Shown: one piece after another, positions 9,203 to 17,508 of the stretch
Layout of the letters: every line of letters begins with the position of its first letter
How positions within the stretch are numbered: position 1 is the first letter of the stretch
Source of the DNA: Bacteroidota bacterium
GTDB lineage: Bacteria > Bacteroidota > Bacteroidia > NS11-12g > UBA955
Direction of reading: 5' to 3'
Length of the DNA: 64,000 nucleotides
Assembly (NCBI GenBank): GCA_016868785.1
Contig: VGFS01000009.1
Location: forward strand, 1 to 64,000
Position numbers and translations under genes: made by a program
The notes under the pieces: generated by a model
Seen by the model: the letters and a program-made list of their open reading frames with translations, nothing else
Told to the model about the DNA's origin: nothing
The model's database searches: none

Positions 9203-10398
9203 GACTTTCTACGTTTGATTTCTGCCTCAATCAGGGCCAATTCCCGGCCCATTTGTCTAGCCATACCACTGTTTTCTTGAGCACGGCGTGTCAAGTACGG
9301 AATCACCGACAAAACAGGACCATATGGCACATATTTACTCACTTTATAGCCACTGTTCGATAAATTAAAACTAATGTGATCACTCATGCCCAACAGCTGC
9401 GAGAAAGATACATTCCAATCGCCTTTTGGCAATTGATGTTTGTTCAACAATTCCGTCCCCAATAGTGATGACTTTTCGTTGTGGGTAGCGATGCAAACCG
9501 ACACCCGATTATGGTTTTCAAGGCAAAAAGCGACTGCTCTGTCGTAATCTGTGTCCGTGGCTTCTTTGCTCGGTTGAATGGGGTCTTGGTATCCTTTGGC
9601 TGCAGCGCGGGCTCTTTCTTTTTCCATGTAGGCTCCGCGAACCAGTTTATAGCCGTAGTAAAACTTACCTTCAGCCACTTGTCGCTCCAAATACGCCAAT
9701 CGATCGTGTCGATACATCTGAAGGGTATTAAATACCCAAGCTTGATCTTTGTTCAACAACTCCATCGCGTGGGTCGCCAAAAGGTCAATGGCACGTTGTA
9801 ACCAGGTTTCCTCAGCATCCACAAAAATTCGAACTTTACTTTGTGCGGCGCTGCTACACAATTGCATAAATCTGGCCATCGACTTTTTCCAACCCTCTTG
9901 CAATCCCTCGGGCAAACTATTCTCCACCAATTCGATGTCAACAATTTGGTTTTCTTCAATCATCGATGATGCCGCTTCCAGCACTGCTGATGAGCAAATA
10001 CCGGTGGTTTTAAATACCGAAAACGGAATATTGGGATTTCCTTTGGCTCGTTCAATGGTTCTGAGTACCTCCGCACAAGTTTCATCAAATGTAGCCTCAC
10101 TCTCTTCGCCTTCTACAGAGTAATCTAAGATGGTTCCGATGCCACTGTTCGACAAATTCTCAATGGCAGTATCACACTCTTGAATGTTCTCACCCCCACA
10201 AAATTGCTGGAATATGGTTTTTTTGATGGTAAACTTCAAGCCCAAAAAAACGGCGGCTTTGGCCATGGTTGGACCATAGGTCAACAACGCTGGATAATTA
10301 AACGAACGAAATAGCCAACGGGCTTTTGCGAGGTCACCATTCGACTTGTGGGCAAAGGCCACAGAGGTGTTTTGGAAAGAAAGATCCGTCGTGGACAT
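9199..10398 (-). CDS. Proline dehydrogenase
   Basis: YYGYKLVRGAYMEKERARA, VSVCIATHNEKS, SFSQLLGMSD motifs of ProDH barrel; ATG at 10398 or 10407. Confidence 0.88.
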   Translation of the reverse strand: MSTTDLSFQNTSVAFAHKSNGDLAKARWLFRSFNYPALLTYGPTMAKAAVFLGLKFTIKKTIFQQFCGGENIQECDTAIENLSNSGIGTILDYSVEGEESEATFDETCAEVLRTIERAKGNPNIPFSVFKTTGICSSAVLEAASSMIEENQIVDIELVENSLPEGLQEGWKKSMARFMQLCSSAAQSKVRIFVDAEETWLQRAIDLLATHAMELLNKDQAWVFNTLQMYRHDRLAYLERQVAEGKFYYGYKLVRGAYMEKERARAAAKGYQDPIQPSKEATDTDYDRAVAFCLENHNRVSVCIATHNEKSSLLGTELLNKHQLPKGDWNVSFSQLLGMSDHISFNLSNSGYKVSKYVPYGPVLSVIPYLTRRAQENSGMARQMGRELALIEAEIKRRKS

Positions 10399-10410
10399 CA
10401 CCCACAAAAA

Positions 10411-10427
10411 TAACGAAGAATCTTCGG
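10411..10427 (-). terminator. Possible intrinsic terminator downstream of dnaX
   Basis: Minus strand CGAAGATTCTTCG hairpin followed by TTATTTTT, between dnaX stop and the proline dehydrogenase start. Confidence 0.4.
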
Positions 10428-10451
10428 TGTTTTAAGCCAATTTTCAATTAA

Positions 10452-12365
10452 TTACGGCAAACGCAAATGCAGTGTTTCCAAGGCTTCAGCCAAACCGGGA
10501 TGTTTTTTCATCAAATACTCCAGCTTTTCTTTGTCGGTATAGGGCCTTCTCTCCTGCACTTCTATTTTACCCACCACGGATTGTATTCCTTGGATATTCA
10601 AATGAGGAATTTGTGTCCGAAGGGCTTGCATCATTTGAGGTCGGATTTCTTCGATGATGGATTCTTGATGGGATGCATTCAGTGTAATCACCAATACATT
10701 GTCTTCCACAGCGTATTTCAACCCTTTCAAACAAGTAAGCACCCGTGAGGTCTGGGGTTGATAAAAGTCGATCCAAAATTCATCCAGCGTTTTGGGTGCT
10801 GATGGCGACATTTGGGCAATTGGCGCTGCCCCAACCATGGTGATTTCTTGCGCAAGCACCGTTTTATTGGATTCAGGCAATACATCCCCCCCATCTGAAG
10901 CAGAATCTGTAACGTCAGTGGACTTTATTGACGCTGCTTTTTTCCTTTTAAATTCTTCAAAACTCCCTACATTCAGTCGGGTTGCAGCCACTTGACTCAC
11001 CTGTTTCGGGTCGGCGGCAACGAAAGATTTTTCTGTCGTATTGGGTGTGTGATTGGATGGCGTAGAATCAGCCTCCTGAGTTTGGGACTGAATGCTCGAT
11101 GATTCAACGGCCAAGGGCTCAATAGAACTGGATATGGACGTAGATTCTTGTACCGGCAAATCAGACGTTGCGCTCACCAAAGACGAGGCAGGAACCTTGG
11201 GTTTATCCTCAACAATTGAAGGTGAACGTTTAAACGTTGCGGGCTTTGGGCTGTCGCTACTCTGCCCTATTTTTTTTTTTACTTCTTCAAGGGAAGGGAT
11301 ACTTTGAATGAAGGAATTCAGATGCCCCAATTTTATGAGCATCAACTCCACCAATAGCCTAGGATTTCGGGATTGCTTGTATTTCTCTTCAGCCTCAGAG
11401 ACAGAATTCAATCCGTTCAAGATGAAGGCGAATGAAAGGACGTTTGCTTGCTCTAAATATTTGGATTTGAACGACTCCGACACATCCAACAGCGATTGTG
11501 TTTTGGTCTCTTTACTCACGGCAAGGTTTCTGAAATGTGCTGCCATTCCACCCAAGAAGGTTAAACCATCGAAACCTTTTTTAATGATTCCGTCGTACAC
11601 CAACAAAGCATTGGCAATATTCGATGAAGCCAACATTGATGTGACATCAAAAAACGTATCTAGATCCAACACGCTCAAAATATCAACCGCTGACTCATAG
11701 GTGATCTTCCCACCGCCAAAGCTCACCAATTGATCGAACATCGACAGGGCATCACGCAGTCCACCATCGGCTTTTCTGGCAATTAAGTGAAGAGCGTCTT
11801 CCGAAGCTTCGATCGATTCTTTTTGGGCGATACCTTTCAGATGCTCTACCATGTCGCGGGTCTCGATGCGATTGAAGTTAAAGACTTGACAACGAGAGAG
11901 GATGGTTGGTAAAATCTTGTGTTTTTCGGTAGTAGCGAGGATAAATATGGCGTAGGACGGGGGCTCTTCCAAAGTTTTCAGAAAAGCACTGAAACCGGCC
12001 GTTGAAAGCATGTGTACCTCGTCAATGATGTACACCTTGTATTTTCCTACTTGGGGCGGAATCCTCACCTGATCAATCAGGTGTCTGATGTCTTCAACCG
12101 AGTTGTTGCTGGCCGCATCCAACTCGAAAATATTGAAAGCATAATCTTGGTTTGGGTCGCCACCGTCTTGTGCGTTAATGACTTTGGCCAAAATCCTGGC
12201 ACAGGTAGTTTTACCAACGCCCCGAGGACCGGTAAACAGAAACGCTTGGGCTAACTTGTTGTTATTGATTTCATGCATCAATGTCTCTGCCACTTGGCGT
12301 TGCCCTATTACATCTTCAAATGTGGTTGGGCGATACTTTCTGGCTGAAACAACAAATTGATCCAT
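10452..12365 (-). CDS. dnaX: DNA polymerase III subunit gamma/tau
   Basis: MDQFVVSARKYRPTTFEDVIGQ..., LFTGPRGVGKTTCARILAK, VYIIDEVHMLSTAGFSAFLKTLEEPP; start trimmed to internal Met at 12365. Confidence 0.95.
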   Translation of the reverse strand: MDQFVVSARKYRPTTFEDVIGQRQVAETLMHEINNNKLAQAFLFTGPRGVGKTTCARILAKVINAQDGGDPNQDYAFNIFELDAASNNSVEDIRHLIDQVRIPPQVGKYKVYIIDEVHMLSTAGFSAFLKTLEEPPSYAIFILATTEKHKILPTILSRCQVFNFNRIETRDMVEHLKGIAQKESIEASEDALHLIARKADGGLRDALSMFDQLVSFGGGKITYESAVDILSVLDLDTFFDVTSMLASSNIANALLVYDGIIKKGFDGLTFLGGMAAHFRNLAVSKETKTQSLLDVSESFKSKYLEQANVLSFAFILNGLNSVSEAEEKYKQSRNPRLLVELMLIKLGHLNSFIQSIPSLEEVKKKIGQSSDSPKPATFKRSPSIVEDKPKVPASSLVSATSDLPVQESTSISSSIEPLAVESSSIQSQTQEADSTPSNHTPNTTEKSFVAADPKQVSQVAATRLNVGSFEEFKRKKAASIKSTDVTDSASDGGDVLPESNKTVLAQEITMVGAAPIAQMSPSAPKTLDEFWIDFYQPQTSRVLTCLKGLKYAVEDNVLVITLNASHQESIIEEIRPQMMQALRTQIPHLNIQGIQSVVGKIEVQERRPYTDKEKLEYLMKKHPGLAEALETLHLRLP

Positions 12366-12472
12366 GTCTATCGCAAAGTAACCGCAAAGCAAGCATCTTC
12401 CCAAATTATCACGCCAACAAAAAACCCACAAATGCACATCCAATTGCGTAAATTGCGATTAATTTCCATCAC

Positions 12473-13000
12473 ATGAATATCGGCGAAACTCTGAAACATT
12501 TTGAATTAAAAAGCACCACAGGTAAATTGGTAAGCACCTATCACTTGGCCGACAAAAGTGCATTACTTGTGGTTGTGACATGCAACCATTGTCCATACGC
12601 TCAAGCCTATTGGTCGCGGTTAATTCACTTGGCAAAACAATATGAAGAAGACAATTTGGGGGTTTTGGCCATCAATGGAAACGATGTCAATGTTCAACCA
12701 GCGGATTCCTACGCCGAAATGCAGCGATTGGTAAAACAGTACGGCGTGCCTTTCCCTTATTTGCACGATGAATCGCAGGCAATCATGAAGCAGTTGGGCG
12801 CACAAAAAACCCCGGAAGTTTTCCTTTTCAACGCAAGGCGAGAATTGGTTTACAAAGGAGCAATCGACGACGCTTGGGACAATGAAGCTGCAGTGATGCA
12901 GGTTTATTTGGAAGATGCCATTGAGTTTGCCTTTGATGGGTTGGAAATCGACTACCCTGAAATTCCACCGGTTGGATGTTCCATCAAATGGAAATCATAA
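12473..13000 (+). CDS. Thioredoxin-fold (redoxin/AhpC-TSA-like) protein
   Basis: GKLVSTYHLADKSALLVVVTCNHCPYAQAYW...TPEVFLFNARRELVYKGAIDD. Confidence 0.8.
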   Translation: MNIGETLKHFELKSTTGKLVSTYHLADKSALLVVVTCNHCPYAQAYWSRLIHLAKQYEEDNLGVLAINGNDVNVQPADSYAEMQRLVKQYGVPFPYLHDESQAIMKQLGAQKTPEVFLFNARRELVYKGAIDDAWDNEAAVMQVYLEDAIEFAFDGLEIDYPEIPPVGCSIKWKS

Positions 13001-13001
13001 C

Positions 13002-13826
13002 ATGCAAAAGCGTGTTGTTCTCATTACTGGGGCGTCATCTGGAATAGGTCGAGCATTGGCCATTACGGCAGCAAAGCGCGGCTATTTGGTTGGGTTGATG
13101 GCCCGATCCGCCGATGGACTATCAGAAACAATGGTTGCATGTAAACAGGCATCCCCGGAAGGTCAGTCAGACAACCAATTTGTTTCAACCGTAGGCGATG
13201 TAAGCGTTGAAGCTGATTGTGCGCGATTTATTACCGATGTAGTTGCTGCTTGGGGTAGAATCGATGTATTGATCAACAATGCAGGGATTTCGATGCGGGG
13301 CATTTTTGCTGATACGGAATTGTCTGTACTGCACAAACTGATGGACACCAATTTTTGGGGCACGGTAAACTGCACCAAACACGCGTTGCCATGGCTACTC
13401 AAAGCAAAAGGGACTGTTGTTGGGGTTTCCTCGATTGCGGGATTCAAAGGACTACCTGCTAGAACGGGTTACAGTGCGAGTAAATTTGCAATACAAGGGT
13501 TTTTGGAAAGTTTGCGTTGTGAAAATTTGGAAACGGGTCTTCACGTTTTGATTGCTTGTCCAGGTTATACCGAGAGCAACATCCGCAAAACCGCATTAGA
13601 CACTCATGGATTTCAACAAAATGAATCGCCATTGAAGGAAAATAAATTGATGTCGGCCGAGGCGGTAGCCGAGGCCACGTGGAACGCCATCGACAAAAAA
13701 CGACAATACCTGATACTCACGTTACAAGGGAAAATGGCGGTACTCATCAATAAATGGTTTCCGAGATTGGCGGACCGACTCACCTACAATGTGATTAAAA
13801 AAGAACCCAATTCTCCATTCAAATAA
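13002..13826 (+). CDS. Short-chain dehydrogenase/reductase
   Basis: MQKRVVLITGASSGIGRAL, INNAGIS, YSASKFAIQGFLESLR; start trimmed to 13002. Confidence 0.9.
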   Translation: MQKRVVLITGASSGIGRALAITAAKRGYLVGLMARSADGLSETMVACKQASPEGQSDNQFVSTVGDVSVEADCARFITDVVAAWGRIDVLINNAGISMRGIFADTELSVLHKLMDTNFWGTVNCTKHALPWLLKAKGTVVGVSSIAGFKGLPARTGYSASKFAIQGFLESLRCENLETGLHVLIACPGYTESNIRKTALDTHGFQQNESPLKENKLMSAEAVAEATWNAIDKKRQYLILTLQGKMAVLINKWFPRLADRLTYNVIKKEPNSPFK

Positions 13827-13847
13827 CACCTCTTCCCGAAAGCCCCG

Positions 13848-14408
13848 ATGCTCAATATTCAAGACTCCATAACCGTTGCATTCACCCTTTTCGCCGTGAT
13901 AGACATGTTGGGCTCCATCCCAATTTTAATTTCATTGAAAAAGAAATTGCCCGATATTCATGCGGGAAAGGTCACCCTGGCCTCAGGTGTTTTGATGGTA
14001 GGATTTCTCTTCGCTGGTGAGTTCTTTCTCAAATACTTAGGGGTTGACAAAAGTTCTTTTGCCATCGCGGGTAGTATTGTCATGTTTATTTTGGGCTTGG
14101 AAATGGTGTTAGGCATCGATATTTTTCGCACCGATCCCGAAGTTCCCTCCGGAAGCATTGTGCCCATCGCTTTTCCACTTATTGCTGGCTCTGGTACTTT
14201 AACCACCATACTTTCATTAAAAGCAATTTACAGTGAATGGACGATTTTGCTAGGAATCATTCCAAATTTGATCGTGATATTCATATTGGTCAATGCCACA
14301 GATTTCTTTGAGAGAAAAATAGGCAAAGCCGGTCTTTCGGCCATGCGCAAATTCTTTGGATTGGTTCTTCTCGCCATCGCGGTTAAAATCTTCAAAGCAA
14401 ATTTCTAA
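13848..14408 (+). CDS. MarC family integral membrane protein
   Basis: FTLFAVIDMLGSIPILISL... IVPIAFPLIAGSGTLTTILSL. Confidence 0.85.
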   Translation: MLNIQDSITVAFTLFAVIDMLGSIPILISLKKKLPDIHAGKVTLASGVLMVGFLFAGEFFLKYLGVDKSSFAIAGSIVMFILGLEMVLGIDIFRTDPEVPSGSIVPIAFPLIAGSGTLTTILSLKAIYSEWTILLGIIPNLIVIFILVNATDFFERKIGKAGLSAMRKFFGLVLLAIAVKIFKANF

Positions 14409-14409
14409 C

Positions 14410-15498
14410 ATGATAAAAATAGGTGCTTTCTTTTTTTGTCTACTGTCATCAGTGTTTTTAACAGCACAGGTCTTAAATACCGCATTTATCGATTCTGTGG
14501 GTGGTGAGAAGGTCGGCAAATTGAGCATTTCCGGTTGGATGGACACCTATTACGCCCAATCTACTTATAGTGATTGGAACCAACCAACGATTACTCCCGT
14601 GATTCCCGGCTTGGTCTCTAATTCATATTACGGTTTGGTCGATATCAATTTGGCTTACGTGGATTTTAGGTATGCTACTGACCGACTAAAAATCCGCTTG
14701 GTACCAGCATTTGGTAGTTACATGGACAAAAACTACTCGGGCACTAACACCCTCAACAATCTCATGGAAGGCAGTTTGGGGTTTAAACTTTGGAAGAAAA
14801 AGGAAGTTTGGATTGAGGCTGGTCTCATTGGATCGCCATTTACCAATGAAAACCCCGTTAGCCGAGACCACATCATGTACACCCGTTCATTGGCCGCCGA
14901 ATACAGCCCTTACTACCTCACGGGTGCAAAAATCTCATCGCCGTTACACAAACGGGTGAAAGGAAGCATGTATATCCTCAATGGTTGGCAAAACATATAC
15001 AAACAGGCAAATTTCCCCCCGGCTTTTGCGAGTCAAATCGAATTCACCCTCGACAACAACAACCTCCTCAATTGGAACGTTTATTACCAAAATCGGATCA
15101 CCGATACACGACTATTTAGCGACATTTATTGGATTGGCACTCACGGAAAATGGAAATTCACCAGCTGTTTTTATGCAGGGAACGACGAAACAAAAGCGCC
15201 TTTACCTACCCCTTCTACCCCGTTGTTTCGGCGTCATGGATTTTGGTGTAATGCCAACTTTGCAACGAGTTATGACATCACTTCAAACACAAACCTAAGC
15301 GCCAGAGTTGAGTATTTCCAGGATCTACACAAAAACATCAATGGCAAAGTATTAGGCACCTCCATCGGCATCAACCGCAAGTTATTCAATCAATTGTATT
15401 GGAGAACCGAATGCAAATGGTGGCAATCCGCCAATCACTTCACGGGTAGAAAAGTGGATATTTTCAACGCCATGACTAGCTTAGGTCTGGGATTCTAA
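14410..15498 (+). CDS. Outer membrane beta-barrel porin (OmpL-like/BBP2-type)
   Basis: Signal peptide, SISGWMDTYYAQS..., repeated aromatic beta-strands, terminal NAMTSLGLGF. Confidence 0.7.
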   Translation: MIKIGAFFFCLLSSVFLTAQVLNTAFIDSVGGEKVGKLSISGWMDTYYAQSTYSDWNQPTITPVIPGLVSNSYYGLVDINLAYVDFRYATDRLKIRLVPAFGSYMDKNYSGTNTLNNLMEGSLGFKLWKKKEVWIEAGLIGSPFTNENPVSRDHIMYTRSLAAEYSPYYLTGAKISSPLHKRVKGSMYILNGWQNIYKQANFPPAFASQIEFTLDNNNLLNWNVYYQNRITDTRLFSDIYWIGTHGKWKFTSCFYAGNDETKAPLPTPSTPLFRRHGFWCNANFATSYDITSNTNLSARVEYFQDLHKNINGKVLGTSIGINRKLFNQLYWRTECKWWQSANHFTGRKVDIFNAMTSLGLGF

Positions 15499-16631
15499 AA
15501 ATTTATCAGCTCCGAATAAAGACTTATCCATTGAGCTGCGATGGATTTTGCCTCTACTTTTTTCAGCAACAACTCCCTTTTTACTCTCTGATGGGCTTGG
15601 ATTTCTAGGCGGGTGATCGACATCATAGCTGCTGCTAATTCATCGGGCTTATTGGGATGAAAATACTCCGGAAGATCTTCGACCAACTCCTTAAACACCT
15701 CGATATTAGAAACCGCCATGGGCAAATTCGCTGCCAATGATTCCGCCAATGGGATTCCAAATCCCTCATTCAGACTGGGATAAACAAACCCAGAAGCACC
15801 TTTTACCACTGAAACCACCCTGTCTTTGGGCTGGTCGATCAAACAGGTAATTCGGGACGACAATCCCATTGATTCAATCTGTGCTTCAACCGAAGGCAAA
15901 GTAGACCCGTTCAAACCAACCAATTTCAAGTTCCAATTTGTTTGCTTTTGTATCCTCGCAAACGCTTCGATCAATATTGCATGGTTCTTTCTGTCGGTAA
16001 AACTACTTTGATACACAAAATAGGGCGCCTCGTCTGAATCAGACAAAGACAATTTCTCCATGGAATAGTACGTCTCATCTACAGCTTGATAAATGACCAA
16101 CGACCGCCCTTTTGCTCGGGGATAATACGCTTCCACTTGTTTCTGTGTGGTTTGACTGGTTACCACCAAATGAGAAGCAACTTGCACTGCTCTGTTAGTT
16201 TTCCAATGATAAATGGCCCTATCCCACCAGCGATAATAACTTGGAAACACCTTGTAAATCACATCGTGAATGGTACATACAGATATGATATGCTTAGGTA
16301 AATCCAAGGGCAGTTCATTCGATAATCCGTGAAATACATCAACCCCATCCAATGCAGCCCTTTTACCCATTCCCCAAACGCGCCACCATTTGGGTCCGTC
16401 TACCATCACCAATGTAAAACAACGGGCTTGTCCACCTGATTTTTTACCATAACGATCAAGAATTCGAAGCGCATCGGGGTGGCCTTTATCATTGGCATCC
16501 AATCGATCCACGTACAGGATATATTCGTTTTCGGGAAAATGCTCCAACAAAGATTCGATGAGCTTGCGCGAATAATTCCCCAAACCGGAATGGTTGAAGA
16601 AAAATCGCTTGGCATCAAATCCTATTTTCAC
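15495..16631 (-). CDS. Glycosyltransferase family 4 (GT-B)
   Basis: MKIGFDAKRFFFNHSGLGNYSRKLIESL; VYQSSFTDRKNH; GFVYPSLNEGFGIPLAESLA. GTG start. Confidence 0.88.
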   Translation of the reverse strand: MKIGFDAKRFFFNHSGLGNYSRKLIESLLEHFPENEYILYVDRLDANDKGHPDALRILDRYGKKSGGQARCFTLVMVDGPKWWRVWGMGKRAALDGVDVFHGLSNELPLDLPKHIISVCTIHDVIYKVFPSYYRWWDRAIYHWKTNRAVQVASHLVVTSQTTQKQVEAYYPRAKGRSLVIYQAVDETYYSMEKLSLSDSDEAPYFVYQSSFTDRKNHAILIEAFARIQKQTNWNLKLVGLNGSTLPSVEAQIESMGLSSRITCLIDQPKDRVVSVVKGASGFVYPSLNEGFGIPLAESLAANLPMAVSNIEVFKELVEDLPEYFHPNKPDELAAAMMSITRLEIQAHQRVKRELLLKKVEAKSIAAQWISLYSELINF

Positions 16632-16643
16632 GGTCCCGTGGGT

Positions 16644-17459
16644 TTAAACGGCTACATTGTGTTCACGCAAGGCATCATTGAGCGATGTCTTCAGGTCCGT
16701 ACTCGGCTTGCGTTTACCAATGATTAACGCAGCGGGAACATAAAAATCCCCACCGGCAAAGGTCTTTTTTATATTACCAGGAATCACCACACTTCGCTCA
16801 GGAATATAGCCTCTTGGCAATTCTTCACCTGTCTCCACATCAATCACTTTTGTACTCATTGTGAGTGTTAATCCCGCACCCAAAACGGCCTCTTTACCTA
16901 CCCTCACACCTTCGACCACGATGCATCGACTTCCCACAAAACAATCGTCTTCAATAATTACAGGCGCTGCTTGAACAGGCTCCAAAACACCCCCAATGCC
17001 AACACCGCCGCTCAAATGCACATTTTTACCAATTTGAGCACATGAGCCCACCGTAGCCCAAGTGTCTACCATCGTTCCGGCATCCACGAAAGCACCGATG
17101 TTTACATACGAAGGCATTAAAATCACACCCGGTGAAATGTATGCACCATGTCGGGCCACTGCGTGAGGAACAACCCGGATGCCCAATTCGGCATAATTTT
17201 TCTTCAACGGCATTTTGTCGTGAAATTCCATGGGACCCACATGAAAGGTTTCCATGTTGCGCGTGGGGAAATACAAAATCACGGCTTTTTTGATCCAATC
17301 ATTCACCTGCCAGTTGCCATCAGACAGAGGCTCAGCCACACGCATTCTTCCTTTGTCGAGTTCTGCTATGACAAACTCAATGGCTTTCAATGTGTTGGCA
17401 TCTTTTAACAAAGATCTATCGCTCCAAGCGGCCTCGATTATGGATTGTATGTCAGTCAT
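16644..17459 (-). CDS. dapD: 2,3,4,5-tetrahydropyridine-2,6-dicarboxylate N-succinyltransferase
   Basis: Left-handed beta-helix hexapeptides MVDTWATVGSCAQIGKNVHLSGGVGIGGVLEPVQAAPVIIEDDCFVGSRCIVVEG; start trimmed to 17459. Confidence 0.93.
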   Translation of the reverse strand: MTDIQSIIEAAWSDRSLLKDANTLKAIEFVIAELDKGRMRVAEPLSDGNWQVNDWIKKAVILYFPTRNMETFHVGPMEFHDKMPLKKNYAELGIRVVPHAVARHGAYISPGVILMPSYVNIGAFVDAGTMVDTWATVGSCAQIGKNVHLSGGVGIGGVLEPVQAAPVIIEDDCFVGSRCIVVEGVRVGKEAVLGAGLTLTMSTKVIDVETGEELPRGYIPERSVVIPGNIKKTFAGGDFYVPAALIIGKRKPSTDLKTSLNDALREHNVAV

Positions 17460-17508
17460 CTGATAAATTTTCAGCAAATTTGCGATAGAAACTTCTGAAA
17501 CCCTATTT

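Noticed and set aside
12442-12457. Direct repeat AATTGCG-TA-AATTGCG between dnaX and the thioredoxin-fold gene
   Set aside because: Only two 7-bp copies in an AT-rich spacer; too little to separate from chance.
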